Assembly: GCA_031398385.1 (NCBI GenBank)
Contig: JANNNE010000042.1
Location: forward strand, 1-12,518
Length of the DNA: 12,518 nucleotides
Source: Ideonella_A sp031398385
GTDB taxonomy: Bacteria; Pseudomonadota; Gammaproteobacteria; Burkholderiales; Burkholderiaceae_C
Direction: 5' to 3'
This document shows positions 1-7,099 of this stretch, piece by piece. Numbering within the stretch: the first letter of the stretch is position 1; each line of letters starts with the position of its first letter. A model generated the notes under the pieces. The model saw only the letters and a program-made list of their open reading frames with translations. It made no database searches and had not been told where the DNA came from. The translations under genes were made by a program, and so were the position numbers.

Positions 1-146
1 CACCCCTTTTTCCGATTTGCTCGAATGCAGCAAGAAGGGGGCCAGTTTAGGGCGTTGCCTTCGGCGCCCGCGCCCGCAGAAAAAATCTTTGCCGAGTCTC
101 AACCCCGTTTGCGAATCGGCTCCGTACAAGCAGGTATCAACATACC

Positions 147-150
147 GGAG
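147..150 (+). promoter_or_regulatory. Ribosome binding site of the exported-protein gene
   Basis: GGAG sits 6 nt before the ATG at 157. It decides the start: the frame is open back to an ATG at 25, but that upstream stretch lacks a Shine-Dalgarno sequence and reads as non-coding, while the ATG at 157 begins a clean signal peptide. Confidence 0.7.
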
Positions 151-156
151 CTCCCC

Positions 157-1038
157 ATGGCCCATCCCGATACTCTGCCGCGCCGCCGCATGCTGGCGTC
201 TTCGCTTGTCCTGTGCCTGCTGCCGTTCGGCGCCGGCTGTGCGACCTCCGCGATGGCGCGGCCTGCGCTGATCGACCTGGCCGTCGTCGACCGCGATTCG
301 GGTCAGGTGCTCCCGGTGCATCGCCATGACGGCAGCGGTTTCGTGGCCGGCACGCCCGGCGTGCGTTACGCGCTGCGGCTGACCAACCGCACCGGCGGGC
401 GGCAGCTGGTGGTGGTGTCGGTCGACGGCATCAACGTGGTCTCGGGCGAAACCGCCGGCTGGCACCAGACCGGCTACGTGCTCGACCCCTGGCAGAGTTT
501 CGATGTCGCCGGCTGGCGCAAGAGCAACACGGCGGTTGCAGCCTTCGAGTTCGCCGCGCTGCGCGACTCGTACGCCGCACGCAGCGATCGGCCCGACAAC
601 GTCGGTGTGATCGGCATGGCGGTGTTCGCCGAAAAGCCGCGGCCGATCGCGCTGGTCCGTCCACAGCCGCGTGCCGATCTGCGATCCGAAGCGCCGCTGC
701 CCGCGGCGCCGCTGGGAGCAGCCAAAGCGCAAACCGAGCGGCAGCGTGAAAGTGCCGCATCCGGCCGCTCGGCCGACGCCCCCGCAGCAGCCACCGCGCC
801 TGCACCTGCCGAGCGGCTCGGCACCGCCCACGGGCAGCGTGAGTGGTCGGCGGTGACCAACACCCGCTTCGAGCGCCTGAGCTCGACGCCGCAGTCGGTG
901 GTCGAGATCGCATACGACAGCTATTCGAACCTGGTGGCGGCCGGCGTCATCCGCCCAACGGTGGCGCAGGCCGACCCGAGGCCGTTCCCGCGCAACGATG
1001 GCGGTGGCCGCTTCGTTCCGGATCCGCCGGCCCGATGA
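157..1038 (+). CDS. Predicted exported protein of unknown function, 293 aa
   Basis: I do not recognise a named family. The start at 157 is set by GGAG six bases upstream and by the signal peptide that follows: basic RRR at residues 9-11, a hydrophobic core at about 12-28, and an AMA cleavage-like site at 32-34. RRRML is also loosely Tat-like, and the GAGC at 25-28 is a poor lipobox, so a soluble periplasmic product is the simplest reading. Residues about 36-160 look like a compact beta-rich domain with little low complexity (PGVRYALRLTNRTG, then VDGINVVSG). Residues 161-222 are an Ala/Pro-rich linker. Residues about 223-265 form a second conserved-looking segment (TRFERLSSTPQSVVEIAYDSY). The gene lies 91 nt upstream of an ECF sigma factor gene on the same strand, followed by an anti-sigma candidate, so it may be a ligand, partner or target of that module. 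That role is inference. Confidence 0.8.
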   Translation: MAHPDTLPRRRMLASSLVLCLLPFGAGCATSAMARPALIDLAVVDRDSGQVLPVHRHDGSGFVAGTPGVRYALRLTNRTGGRQLVVVSVDGINVVSGETAGWHQTGYVLDPWQSFDVAGWRKSNTAVAAFEFAALRDSYAARSDRPDNVGVIGMAVFAEKPRPIALVRPQPRADLRSEAPLPAAPLGAAKAQTERQRESAASGRSADAPAAATAPAPAERLGTAHGQREWSAVTNTRFERLSSTPQSVVEIAYDSYSNLVAAGVIRPTVAQADPRPFPRNDGGGRFVPDPPAR

Positions 1039-1129
1039 CATCGGGGTCGCAGGGTGCCTCCCGATGCTCGGCGACGAAAGCCGATCCGACGGCAGTCTGG
1101 CAAGACCTGCGGCGGTAATATCCCTGGCG

Positions 1130-1729
1130 ATGCAGCCTGCCGAGGACAGCGCCGATGAGCTGGTTCGCGCCTTCGTGGCCGGCGACGGATCGGCGTTCGA
1201 GCGCCTGTACGACCGTCACGAGCGGCGCTGCTTCCAGTTCATGCGGCGCATGTTGGCGCACGGTGACGAGGCCGAAGCCGAAGACCTGCACCAGGAGGTC
1301 TGGCTCGCCGTGGCGCGTACCGCGGCATCCTTCGACCCCGGCAGGGCTCGCTTCGTGACCTGACTGTTCACGATCGCACGCAACAAGGTGATGGATCATT
1401 TTCGCCGCCGCACCGGCGTGGTCCACCTGTCGGGGCCTGCGGACGCCGATGGTGACGACGAGCTGGCGCCTGCCGATGCCGAGTGGCATCGGCAGTCACC
1501 GGAATGGATCGCACAAAACGCGCAGCTGGCCGCCGCGATCGTGCGTGAGGTCGAGGCGCTGCCGCTGGCCCAGCGCGAGACCTTCGTGCTGTTTGCCCAC
1601 CATGAATTGAGCCTGGACGAGGTGGCTCAGATCACCGGTGTGGGCGCTGAAACCGCCCAGAGCCGGCTGCGTTATGCGCGCCGGACCTTGTGCAACCGCC
1701 TTGACAACTGGAACCCCGGCCATGGTTGA
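1130..1729 (+). pseudogene. ECF-type RNA polymerase sigma factor gene interrupted by an in-frame TGA at codon 78
   Basis: Read through the stop, this encodes a 199-codon ECF sigma factor. Region 2 spans about residues 8-95 (DELVRAFVAGDGSAFERLYD; EDLHQEVWLAVARTA; then LFTIARNKVMDHFRRR). Region 4 spans about 140-192 (ALPLAQRETFVLF; LSLDEVAQITGVGAETAQSR helix-turn-helix). Codon 78 (1361-1363) is TGA. In this family the segment normally reads F-x-T-W-L-F-x-I-A-R-N, so TGA replaces the Trp (TGG), a one-base difference with the frame kept on both sides. No other lesion is visible. The ATG at 1130 gives the usual family length; its Shine-Dalgarno is weak, and an in-frame ATG at 1064 is the alternative. 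Termination at 1363 would remove region 4 and part of region 2. A GTG/ATG pair at 1388/1391 could restart but would give only region 4. Explanations: sequencing error, fresh pseudogene, or UGA read as Trp. The 3' end overlaps the next gene by 8 nt, as in translationally coupled sigma/anti-sigma pairs. Confidence 0.85.
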
Positions 1730-3011
1730 TCGACGTGACAGGGACGACATCGATGCCGCCTATGCCGCAGCGGCGGACGCGCTGTCCGACGAGGCGGCTG
1801 CGCGCCATCGCAAGGCCGCCGTGCTGGCGGCCTTGCGGCACGCGGCGCTGCCGGGCGACCGGGCCGATGCGCCGGCCACGGCGGTGCCTGCGCAGCCGGC
1901 AAAACCATCGGCCAACGACAGCTCCGGGCCACGGCGGCGTGGCCGTTCACCGGTCTGGAGTGGCCTGGCTGCGGCGTGCGTGATCGGGTTCGGCAGTTTG
2001 CTGGTGCTGCGAGTCAACGAGGTAGCACCGCCGGACGGGACCGAGCCGACTCGCGGTTCGCTGCCCGTGGCCGAGGCCTTGAAGCCGGATCGCGCGCCGC
2101 CGCAAGCCACGCTTGCCTCGCCGCGCATCACCTCAGGCGTCGACTCGGAGGTGGCGCGTCCCGGTGCGAACCCGGGTTCGGCTGCATCGACGCGGGGCAC
2201 CGCGCCGCCGCTCGAGACGAACCCACCGCGCGCTGATCCATTGGCTCGGAAGCCGTCGCAGGCGCCCATAGCAGCCCCGCGTCTGGAGCGTTCCGTACCA
2301 CGCGCGGCGCCCGGCGAACTGACGCCGCCGCCTGCCGTCGCGCTCGCCGAGGTGCCTCGCCAGGCGCCGCCGCCGCACGCTGATCAGCGGTCGGTAACCC
2401 CGGCGGCACCGGCCGCGGTCCGCTCCTTTCCGCAGAACAGCGCCGAATCCACCCGTGCCGCGCCATCGCTCGAGCCCATCGAGCGCGCTACGCCGATGGC
2501 CACCGCCGATGCGCCGCCGCCGCCCGCAGCGCCTGTGCCGGCTCGGCCGCCGATCGCCGAGCGCGCCCGCCGCGGCGCGGACGGGGCCGCCGGTGCGGCA
2601 GGCTCTTCTGCCTCACTGCTCGATCTCGGCAACGACCGCCCCGATGCCCAAGCCCAAGGGCAAGGGCAATCCCGAACCTTCGGGCAAGCGCAAGGGCAAG
2701 GGCAAGCCAAGGCCGAGTCGCTGGCGCCAGCGGCCGCCTGGCGCGCCGATGGCCTGATCGCGGCTGTCGAGGCCGGTGATCTGGTGCGCATCCGCCAGCT
2801 CCTGCAATCGCAGCCCGCCGATGCCGAGGTGGATGCCGGCGGGCGCAGCGCGCTAATCCATGCCGTGCAGCGCGCGAACCTGCCGGCGGTTGAACTGATG
2901 CTGGCCGCTGGTGCCGACCCCGGCCGGCCCGACCGGCAAGGCCAGTCGGCGCTTGCGTATGCGGCTCGCCTCGGCGACGCCGCAATCCTCGCTGCGCTCA
3001 GGCGCCGGTGA
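1722..3011 (+). CDS. Single-span membrane protein with C-terminal ankyrin repeats, probable anti-sigma factor, 429 aa
   Basis: The ATG at 1722 overlaps the sigma gene's last 8 nt; the frame is open further upstream but only inside the sigma gene. Residues 1-45 form an Ala-rich helical segment (LSDEAAARHRKAAVLAAL), as expected for a short sigma-binding region. RRRGR at 71-75 precedes one membrane span at about 79-97 (GLAAACVIGFGSLLVL). By the positive-inside rule the N-terminus is cytoplasmic and everything after residue 97 periplasmic. Residues about 98-335 are a long Pro/Ala-rich, probably disordered stretch holding two QAQGQGQ motifs (310-316 and 322-328). Residues about 340-427 are ankyrin-like (DGLIAAVEAGDLVRIRQLL; GRSALIHAVQRANLPAVELM; QSALAYAARLGDAAILAAL), roughly two and a half repeats. 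Seen: span, linker, ankyrins and overlap with a sigma gene. Inferred: it holds the sigma factor at the membrane, with the periplasmic ankyrin domain as sensor. No zinc-binding anti-sigma motif is visible, so the anti-sigma label rests mainly on context. Confidence 0.8.
   Translation: MVDRRDRDDIDAAYAAAADALSDEAAARHRKAAVLAALRHAALPGDRADAPATAVPAQPAKPSANDSSGPRRRGRSPVWSGLAAACVIGFGSLLVLRVNEVAPPDGTEPTRGSLPVAEALKPDRAPPQATLASPRITSGVDSEVARPGANPGSAASTRGTAPPLETNPPRADPLARKPSQAPIAAPRLERSVPRAAPGELTPPPAVALAEVPRQAPPPHADQRSVTPAAPAAVRSFPQNSAESTRAAPSLEPIERATPMATADAPPPPAAPVPARPPIAERARRGADGAAGAAGSSASLLDLGNDRPDAQAQGQGQSRTFGQAQGQGQAKAESLAPAAAWRADGLIAAVEAGDLVRIRQLLQSQPADAEVDAGGRSALIHAVQRANLPAVELMLAAGADPGRPDRQGQSALAYAARLGDAAILAALRRR
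2649..2705 (+). repeat. Two copies of a 21-bp repeat coding for QAQGQGQ
   Basis: 2649-2669 and 2685-2705 match at 20 of 21 bases, offset by 36 nt (12 codons), each built on the hexamer CAAGGG. The repeat is in frame, so copy-number change in whole hexamers or in the 36-nt unit would lengthen or shorten the periplasmic linker without breaking the gene. Slippage or unequal exchange is the likely origin. Confidence 0.8.
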
Positions 3012-5340
3012 GGCTCCGGTCGGGCGAGGGCGGCTGATTCGACAACTCGACAGCGTGCGCCCGCTGCAGCAGGGCCTGCAACTCATCGAGCAAGGCCGGC
3101 CCGTCAATCGGCTTGACCAGGTGCAGGTCGAAGCCGGCCGCCAGGCTGCGCGCGCGGTCCTGCGGCGCGCCATAACCCGTGATCGCGATCAGCGGCATCT
3201 GCGCGAACCGCGGGCCCATGCCGCGTATCCGCCGAGCGACCTGCAGGCCGTCCATGCCGGGCAGGCCGATGTCGATCAAGGCGGCGTCGAACGCCCCGGT
3301 GGCGGCGCGGTCCAGCGCTTGCAGCCCGTCCGCGGCCTCGGTGACACGATGGCCGGCAGCCTCCAGCCATTCGCGCAGCATGGCGCGCCCATCGTCATTG
3401 TCGTCGACCAGCAGCACCGCCAGGGGCCCGGCCTGCCCGCTGACGTCCGAAGTCGTTACTGAATCGCTTTCCGCTGGCGACTCGATGGCCGGCAGCGTCA
3501 GCGTGATGGTGCTGCCGCGGCCTTCACCGTCGCTGTGCGCCTCGAGCTGCCCGGCGTGCAGCAAGGCAAGCCGGTGCGCAAGGGTCAGGCCGATGCCCAG
3601 TCCGCCTTGTGATCGCGCGGCACCGCGCTCGCCCTGGACGAACAGGTCGAATACGCGATGCAGCAACTCAAGGTCCATGCCGATGCCTTCGTCGCGCACC
3701 GTCAGGCACACTGCGTCGGCGGACCTTGCCAGCTGCAAGCGGATGACGCCCCCGTCGGGCGAGTAGCGCACCGCATTGCTCAGCAGGTTGGTGACGATCT
3801 GCTCGAGCCGGGTGTCGTCGCCCGAAACCCAGGCCGCCTCCAGCCGCATGTCGAGACGATGCTTCGGCGAGCCGGCGACGACTTGAGAGGCGACCCGATC
3901 CACCAGGGCGGTGAGATCGAGCGGCCGTCGATGCAGCTCGATCTTGCCCAGGCTGACACGGCTGGCGTCGAGCAGGTCATCGACCAGCCGCGTCAGGTGC
4001 ACGGCCTGGCGCTGCAACACCTGCTGTGCGTTGGCCGCGGCGGGACCATCGGGCCGGATGCGCAGCACCTGGGCGGCGGTGGTGATCGCACTCAGCGGAT
4101 TGCGCAACTCGTGCCCCAGCATGGCCAGAAATTCGTCCTTCGCGCGGTTCGCGCTCTCGGCATTCCGGCGGGCCTCGGCGAGCGCCTGCATCGCGCGGGC
4201 TGCATCGGCGAGGGCCCGCTGCAGTTCATTCAGCTCGCGCATGTCGAGTGCCGGCTGGTCGGCGCCCCCAGGCTGCAGCCCGTGGGGCGGCGCGGGCTGC
4301 GTCGGCCGAGGGCCCGAGGGCGGAGCGCCGTCGCGGCCGGGCTGCGATGGCGTCCAGCTGTCTCCGTGCCGCAGCGCGTGTGCCTGGGCAGCGAGCAAGG
4401 CCACCGGCTCGCTGATCCGACGACCGAGAAACCGCGCCAGCAACAACGCCAGCGCCAGCGACGCGGCAATCCCGAACAGGCCCAGGATCAGCACGCGCCA
4501 CGCACTGGCCTCGACGCTGCGCGCGGGTACGCCGATCCCGACCGACCAGCCACTGAACGCCGAACGCCGCCAGGTCACGTACGAGGGGGTCGATTCCAGT
4601 GTCGTGCCCTGGTAGGCGCCTTGGGTCGCGCCGGAGGTCAGTGCAGCACGAAACGCCGGCGCGACGGTCACGCCGACCTGCACCTGACCCCGGTACTGGC
4701 GCGCCACCTGCAGCAGCTGACGGTCGACGACCGACGCGACCCAATCATCGGGCATGCCTTGTTCGCGCAGGATCCGCGAGATCGCAACCGGATCGACTAC
4801 CGCCGTGAGCACATGAGCCAGTCGCCCCTCGCGCAGAACCGGAACCCGTACCGGAAAGGCTTGCTGCAGATTGCGAGGGCCTGCCGACAGGCTTCCGATG
4901 GCGGGCTGCATGGTGCGCAGCACCGCCTCGAAGCTGACGAGCTCTTCGGTGCCCAGCGGATCGGCATCCAGGGGTCGCTTCGCGTTCACCTGCTGCGTGC
5001 CATCCGGTGCGGCCAGGATCACGGTCAGCCAGTCGGGCTGGACCTGCTTCAGGCGCCGGGCGAGCGAGTGAAAACGCGCCAGGTCACCGTCAAGCAGGCT
5101 CTGGCTCTCGGCCAGGGCGCGCAGCGCGGCGACCGTGGCGCGCAGTTCGGCGTCGATCGCGCTGTTGATCGCGACCACGCGGTCGTGCATGCCGCGCTCA
5201 AAAGTCTCTCGTTCCTCGCGGGCCTGGATGAATGCCAGCCCGGTGGCGAAAAGCACTACCGGCAGCACCGCGCCGAGCGCCAGCACAAACAGGTGGCTGC
5301 CGATGCTCGTTCCGCGCAGCCTGGAAAGGGAAAGGTCCAT
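2998..5340 (-). CDS. Membrane hybrid sensor histidine kinase with C-terminal receiver domain, 780 aa
   Basis: A transmembrane two-component kinase. TM1 is at about residues 16-38. The periplasmic sensor (about 39-280) looks like a double-Cache domain (DWLTVILAAPDGTQQ; REGRLAHVLTAVVDP; GWSVGIGVPARSVEAS). TM2 is at about 281-304, followed by a short HAMP-like piece and a Pro/Gly-rich insert (about 330-364). The HisKA helix carries the phospho-accepting His410 (FLAMLGHELRNPLSAI). The ATPase domain has the N box (N518/N522, NLLSNAVRYSP), DEGIGMD at 550-556 and GGLGIGL at 579-585. The receiver (about 641-760) keeps acidic D646/D647, phospho-accepting D690 (ALIDIGLPGMDG), T721 and K743. All catalytic residues are present, so it should be active. 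No response regulator or output gene is adjacent, so the partner is unknown. Its 3' end overlaps the ankyrin gene by 14 nt in convergent orientation. The Shine-Dalgarno before the ATG at 5340 is weak (AGAGG about 12 nt away). Confidence 0.93.
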   Translation of the reverse strand: MDLSLSRLRGTSIGSHLFVLALGAVLPVVLFATGLAFIQAREERETFERGMHDRVVAINSAIDAELRATVAALRALAESQSLLDGDLARFHSLARRLKQVQPDWLTVILAAPDGTQQVNAKRPLDADPLGTEELVSFEAVLRTMQPAIGSLSAGPRNLQQAFPVRVPVLREGRLAHVLTAVVDPVAISRILREQGMPDDWVASVVDRQLLQVARQYRGQVQVGVTVAPAFRAALTSGATQGAYQGTTLESTPSYVTWRRSAFSGWSVGIGVPARSVEASAWRVLILGLFGIAASLALALLLARFLGRRISEPVALLAAQAHALRHGDSWTPSQPGRDGAPPSGPRPTQPAPPHGLQPGGADQPALDMRELNELQRALADAARAMQALAEARRNAESANRAKDEFLAMLGHELRNPLSAITTAAQVLRIRPDGPAAANAQQVLQRQAVHLTRLVDDLLDASRVSLGKIELHRRPLDLTALVDRVASQVVAGSPKHRLDMRLEAAWVSGDDTRLEQIVTNLLSNAVRYSPDGGVIRLQLARSADAVCLTVRDEGIGMDLELLHRVFDLFVQGERGAARSQGGLGIGLTLAHRLALLHAGQLEAHSDGEGRGSTITLTLPAIESPAESDSVTTSDVSGQAGPLAVLLVDDNDDGRAMLREWLEAAGHRVTEAADGLQALDRAATGAFDAALIDIGLPGMDGLQVARRIRGMGPRFAQMPLIAITGYGAPQDRARSLAAGFDLHLVKPIDGPALLDELQALLQRAHAVELSNQPPSPDRSLTGA

Positions 5341-5707
5341 CAGAAGCGGTGCCTCTACGTCACAAGCCCTTGCCGGGCTGCGAATTCTCGCAGAAGGTCG
5401 GCGGTCACGAGGCTCTTGATTCGACGAAATCGCGGCCGTCGACGACCGGCAGACCTGAGGTGATCCGCGCTAATCGATCAACGAATGTCGCGATTCATCA
5501 AGGCCGAGAGCCAGGAGATCCGGGCATGGATCGACTTCAGCCGCCGGACCCGCTCTTCCAGGTGAACGGGAACATCAGCTGCTTCCAGAAGCCGTTCGGT
5601 ACATGGTCGCCGACCATCCCGTAGCATGCCGGCCGGAAGAATCCTGGCCGCGAGGGTGGCAACCACTAAACGCCAGGCCGGACCTCGAACCGCCCTCGTG
5701 AAAGCCC
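5341..5707. other. Gap without a convincing gene between the membrane kinase and metY
   Basis: This 367-nt stretch lies upstream of the kinase and downstream of metY, both on the minus strand, so it should hold metY transcript termination and the kinase promoter. I see no T-tract terminator or confident -35/-10 pair. A minus-strand frame of 49 codons (5627 down to 5478) ends in an amphipathic, Arg-rich segment (ERVRRLKSIHARISWL) with genome-like codon use in its second half, but it lacks a clear ribosome site and I recognise no family. There is also a 7-bp inverted repeat, ATGGTCG/CGACCAT, at 5603-5617. Confidence 0.5.
5630..5650 (-). other. Hairpin about 60 nt downstream of metY
   Basis: CGGCC plus GGA (5630-5637) pairs with TCC plus GGCCG (5642-5650) around an AGAA loop, with one bulged T at 5645. 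It could stabilise or end the metY transcript, but no run of U follows on the minus strand, so it is not a classical intrinsic terminator. Confidence 0.3.
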
Positions 5708-7000
5708 TCAAGCCGCCGCCAGCGCCTGTTCCAGATCGGCCTTCAGGTCGTCGATGTGCTCGATTCCCACGCACAGCCGCACCGTTTCTTCGGTGACGCC
5801 CGAGGTCTTCAGTTCGTCGGGCGACAGTTGGCGGTGCGTGGTCGACGCCGGATGCGTTGCCAGCGACTTGGCGTCGCCGATGTTGACCAGCCGCGTGAAG
5901 AGCTGCAATGCATCGAGAAACCGTTCGCCGCCGGCGCGTCCGCCCTTGACGCCGAAGGTCAGCAGGCCCGACGCGCGGCCGCCCATCATCGATTGCACCA
6001 GCGCGTGGTCGGCATGGCTTTCGAGCCCGGCATAGTTGACCCACTCGACCTTGGCGTGTTGTTCCAGGTGCTGCGCTACCGCGGTCGTGTTGCTGCAGAT
6101 GCGATCCATGCGCAGCGCCAGTGTCTCGATGCCTTGCAGGATCTGCCAGGCGTTGAACGGCGAGATTGCCGCGCCCATGTTGCGCAGCGGCACCACCCGG
6201 GCGCGTCCGATGTAGGCCGCCGGGCCCAGCGCCTCGGTGTAGACCACGCCGTGGTAGCTGACGTCGGGCTCGTTGAGGCGTTTGAAACGCTGCTTGTGCT
6301 CGGCCCACGGAAACTTGCCGGAGTCGACGATGGCCCCGCCGATGCTGGTGCCGTGGCCGCCGAGGTATTTGGTCAGCGAGTGCACGATGATGTCGGCGCC
6401 GTGTTCGAACGGTCGGCACAGGTAGGGGCTCGGCACGGTGTTGTCGACGATCAGCGGGATGCCGTGGCGGTGCGCGATCGTGGCCATCGCCGCGATGTCG
6501 GTCACGTTGCCCGACGGGTTGCCGATCGACTCGACAAACATCGCCTTGGTGCGATCGTCGATCAGCGGCTCGAAACTGGCCGGATCACGGTAGTCGGCGA
6601 AACGCGTGTCGATGCCGTATTGCGGCAGGGTGTGGGCAAACAGGTTGTAGGTGCCGCCATACAGCGCGCTGCTCGATACGATGTTGTCACCGGCTTCGGC
6701 GATGGTCTGGATCGCGTAGGTGACCGCCGCCTGGCCGGACGCCAGTGCCAGCGCGGCGAGGCCGCCTTCGAGTGCGGCCACCCGTTCCTCGAGTACCGCC
6801 TGGGTCGGATTCATGATCCGGGTGTAGATGTTGCCGGCCACCTTCAGGTCGAACAGGTCGGCACCGTGTTGCGCGTTGTCGAACGCGTAGGCCACCGTCT
6901 GGTACAGCGGCACCGCCACCGAATGGGTGGTCGGCTCGGGCTCGTAGCCGGCGTGGACCGATTTGGTTTCGAAGCGCCATTGAGAGGTGTCGCGGGCCAT
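5708..7000 (-). CDS. metY: O-acetylhomoserine sulfhydrylase (O-acetylhomoserine aminocarboxypropyltransferase), 430 aa
   Basis: A cytoplasmic PLP enzyme of the Cys/Met metabolism family. It joins O-acetylhomoserine and sulfide to give homocysteine and acetate, the direct-sulfhydrylation route to methionine. Its length matches MetY (about 425-430 aa), longer than cystathionine synthases and lyases (about 390). Visible signatures: the N-terminal VHAGYEPEPTTHSVAVPLYQ, the phosphate-binding Tyr59/Arg61 (NIYTRIMNPT), SGQAA at 88-92, Asp186 (LIVDNTVPSPYLCRP) that contacts the PLP ring, and the Schiff-base lysine K211 (HSLTKYLGGHGTSIGG). The C-terminal domain runs complete through SLATHPASTTHRQL and SVGIE-like CVGIEHIDDL. 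The start at 7000 is supported by AGGAGA six bases upstream. O-succinylhomoserine as substrate (MetZ) cannot be excluded from sequence alone, but the sequence is MetY-like. I find no SAM riboswitch upstream. It is divergent from the TlpA-like gene, 99 nt away. Confidence 0.93.
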   Translation of the reverse strand: MARDTSQWRFETKSVHAGYEPEPTTHSVAVPLYQTVAYAFDNAQHGADLFDLKVAGNIYTRIMNPTQAVLEERVAALEGGLAALALASGQAAVTYAIQTIAEAGDNIVSSSALYGGTYNLFAHTLPQYGIDTRFADYRDPASFEPLIDDRTKAMFVESIGNPSGNVTDIAAMATIAHRHGIPLIVDNTVPSPYLCRPFEHGADIIVHSLTKYLGGHGTSIGGAIVDSGKFPWAEHKQRFKRLNEPDVSYHGVVYTEALGPAAYIGRARVVPLRNMGAAISPFNAWQILQGIETLALRMDRICSNTTAVAQHLEQHAKVEWVNYAGLESHADHALVQSMMGGRASGLLTFGVKGGRAGGERFLDALQLFTRLVNIGDAKSLATHPASTTHRQLSPDELKTSGVTEETVRLCVGIEHIDDLKADLEQALAAA

Positions 7001-7099
7001 GAACGGTCTCCTGATCGGGGTAAGTGGTCCGACAGTCTACGGGCTCGCCCGACACATCCGAGGATCGGCGCGTGCGACGTCGGTGGTGGAAAATCCGGC
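7001..7099. promoter_or_regulatory. Divergent promoter region between metY and the TlpA-like gene
   Basis: The 99 nt between the two divergent start codons must carry both promoters unless one lies inside the opposite gene. The minus strand holds AGGAGA (7012-7007), six bases from the metY ATG, and a weak -10 candidate TAGACT. The plus strand holds GGTGGTGGA (7082-7090), nine bases before the ATG at 7100. No clear operator or riboswitch fold is visible. Confidence 0.45.

Noticed and set aside
3..40. Nine-bp stem between CCCCTTTTT (3-11) and AAGAAGGGG (32-40)
   Set aside because: It needs one G-T pair and a 20-base loop and competes with a second local stem. With no upstream context I cannot tell a leader structure from the end of a preceding gene.
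1361..1363. Selenocysteine insertion at the sigma factor TGA
   Set aside because: Sigma factors are not selenoproteins, the expected residue is Trp, and I see no convincing SECIS-like hairpin right after the codon.
3658..5463. A 601-codon plus-strand open frame opposite the membrane kinase
   Set aside because: It is antisense to a kinase with every catalytic motif in place; its translation is His/Gln/Arg-rich without domains. High GC leaves long antisense frames open.
5603..5617. Inverted repeat ATGGTCG-C-CGACCAT as an operator
   Set aside because: Seven-bp arms are expected about once by chance in a window this size, and it does not sit close to a start codon.
5756..7099. Long plus-strand extension upstream of the TlpA-like start
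   Set aside because: It runs antisense through metY, whose PLP motifs are intact. The membrane domain and a ribosome-like site define the start at 7100.
7001..7099. SAM riboswitch upstream of metY
   Set aside because: The region is only 99 nt and shows none of the conserved SAM-I or SAM-II core sequences; no terminator-like hairpin with a U-run either.
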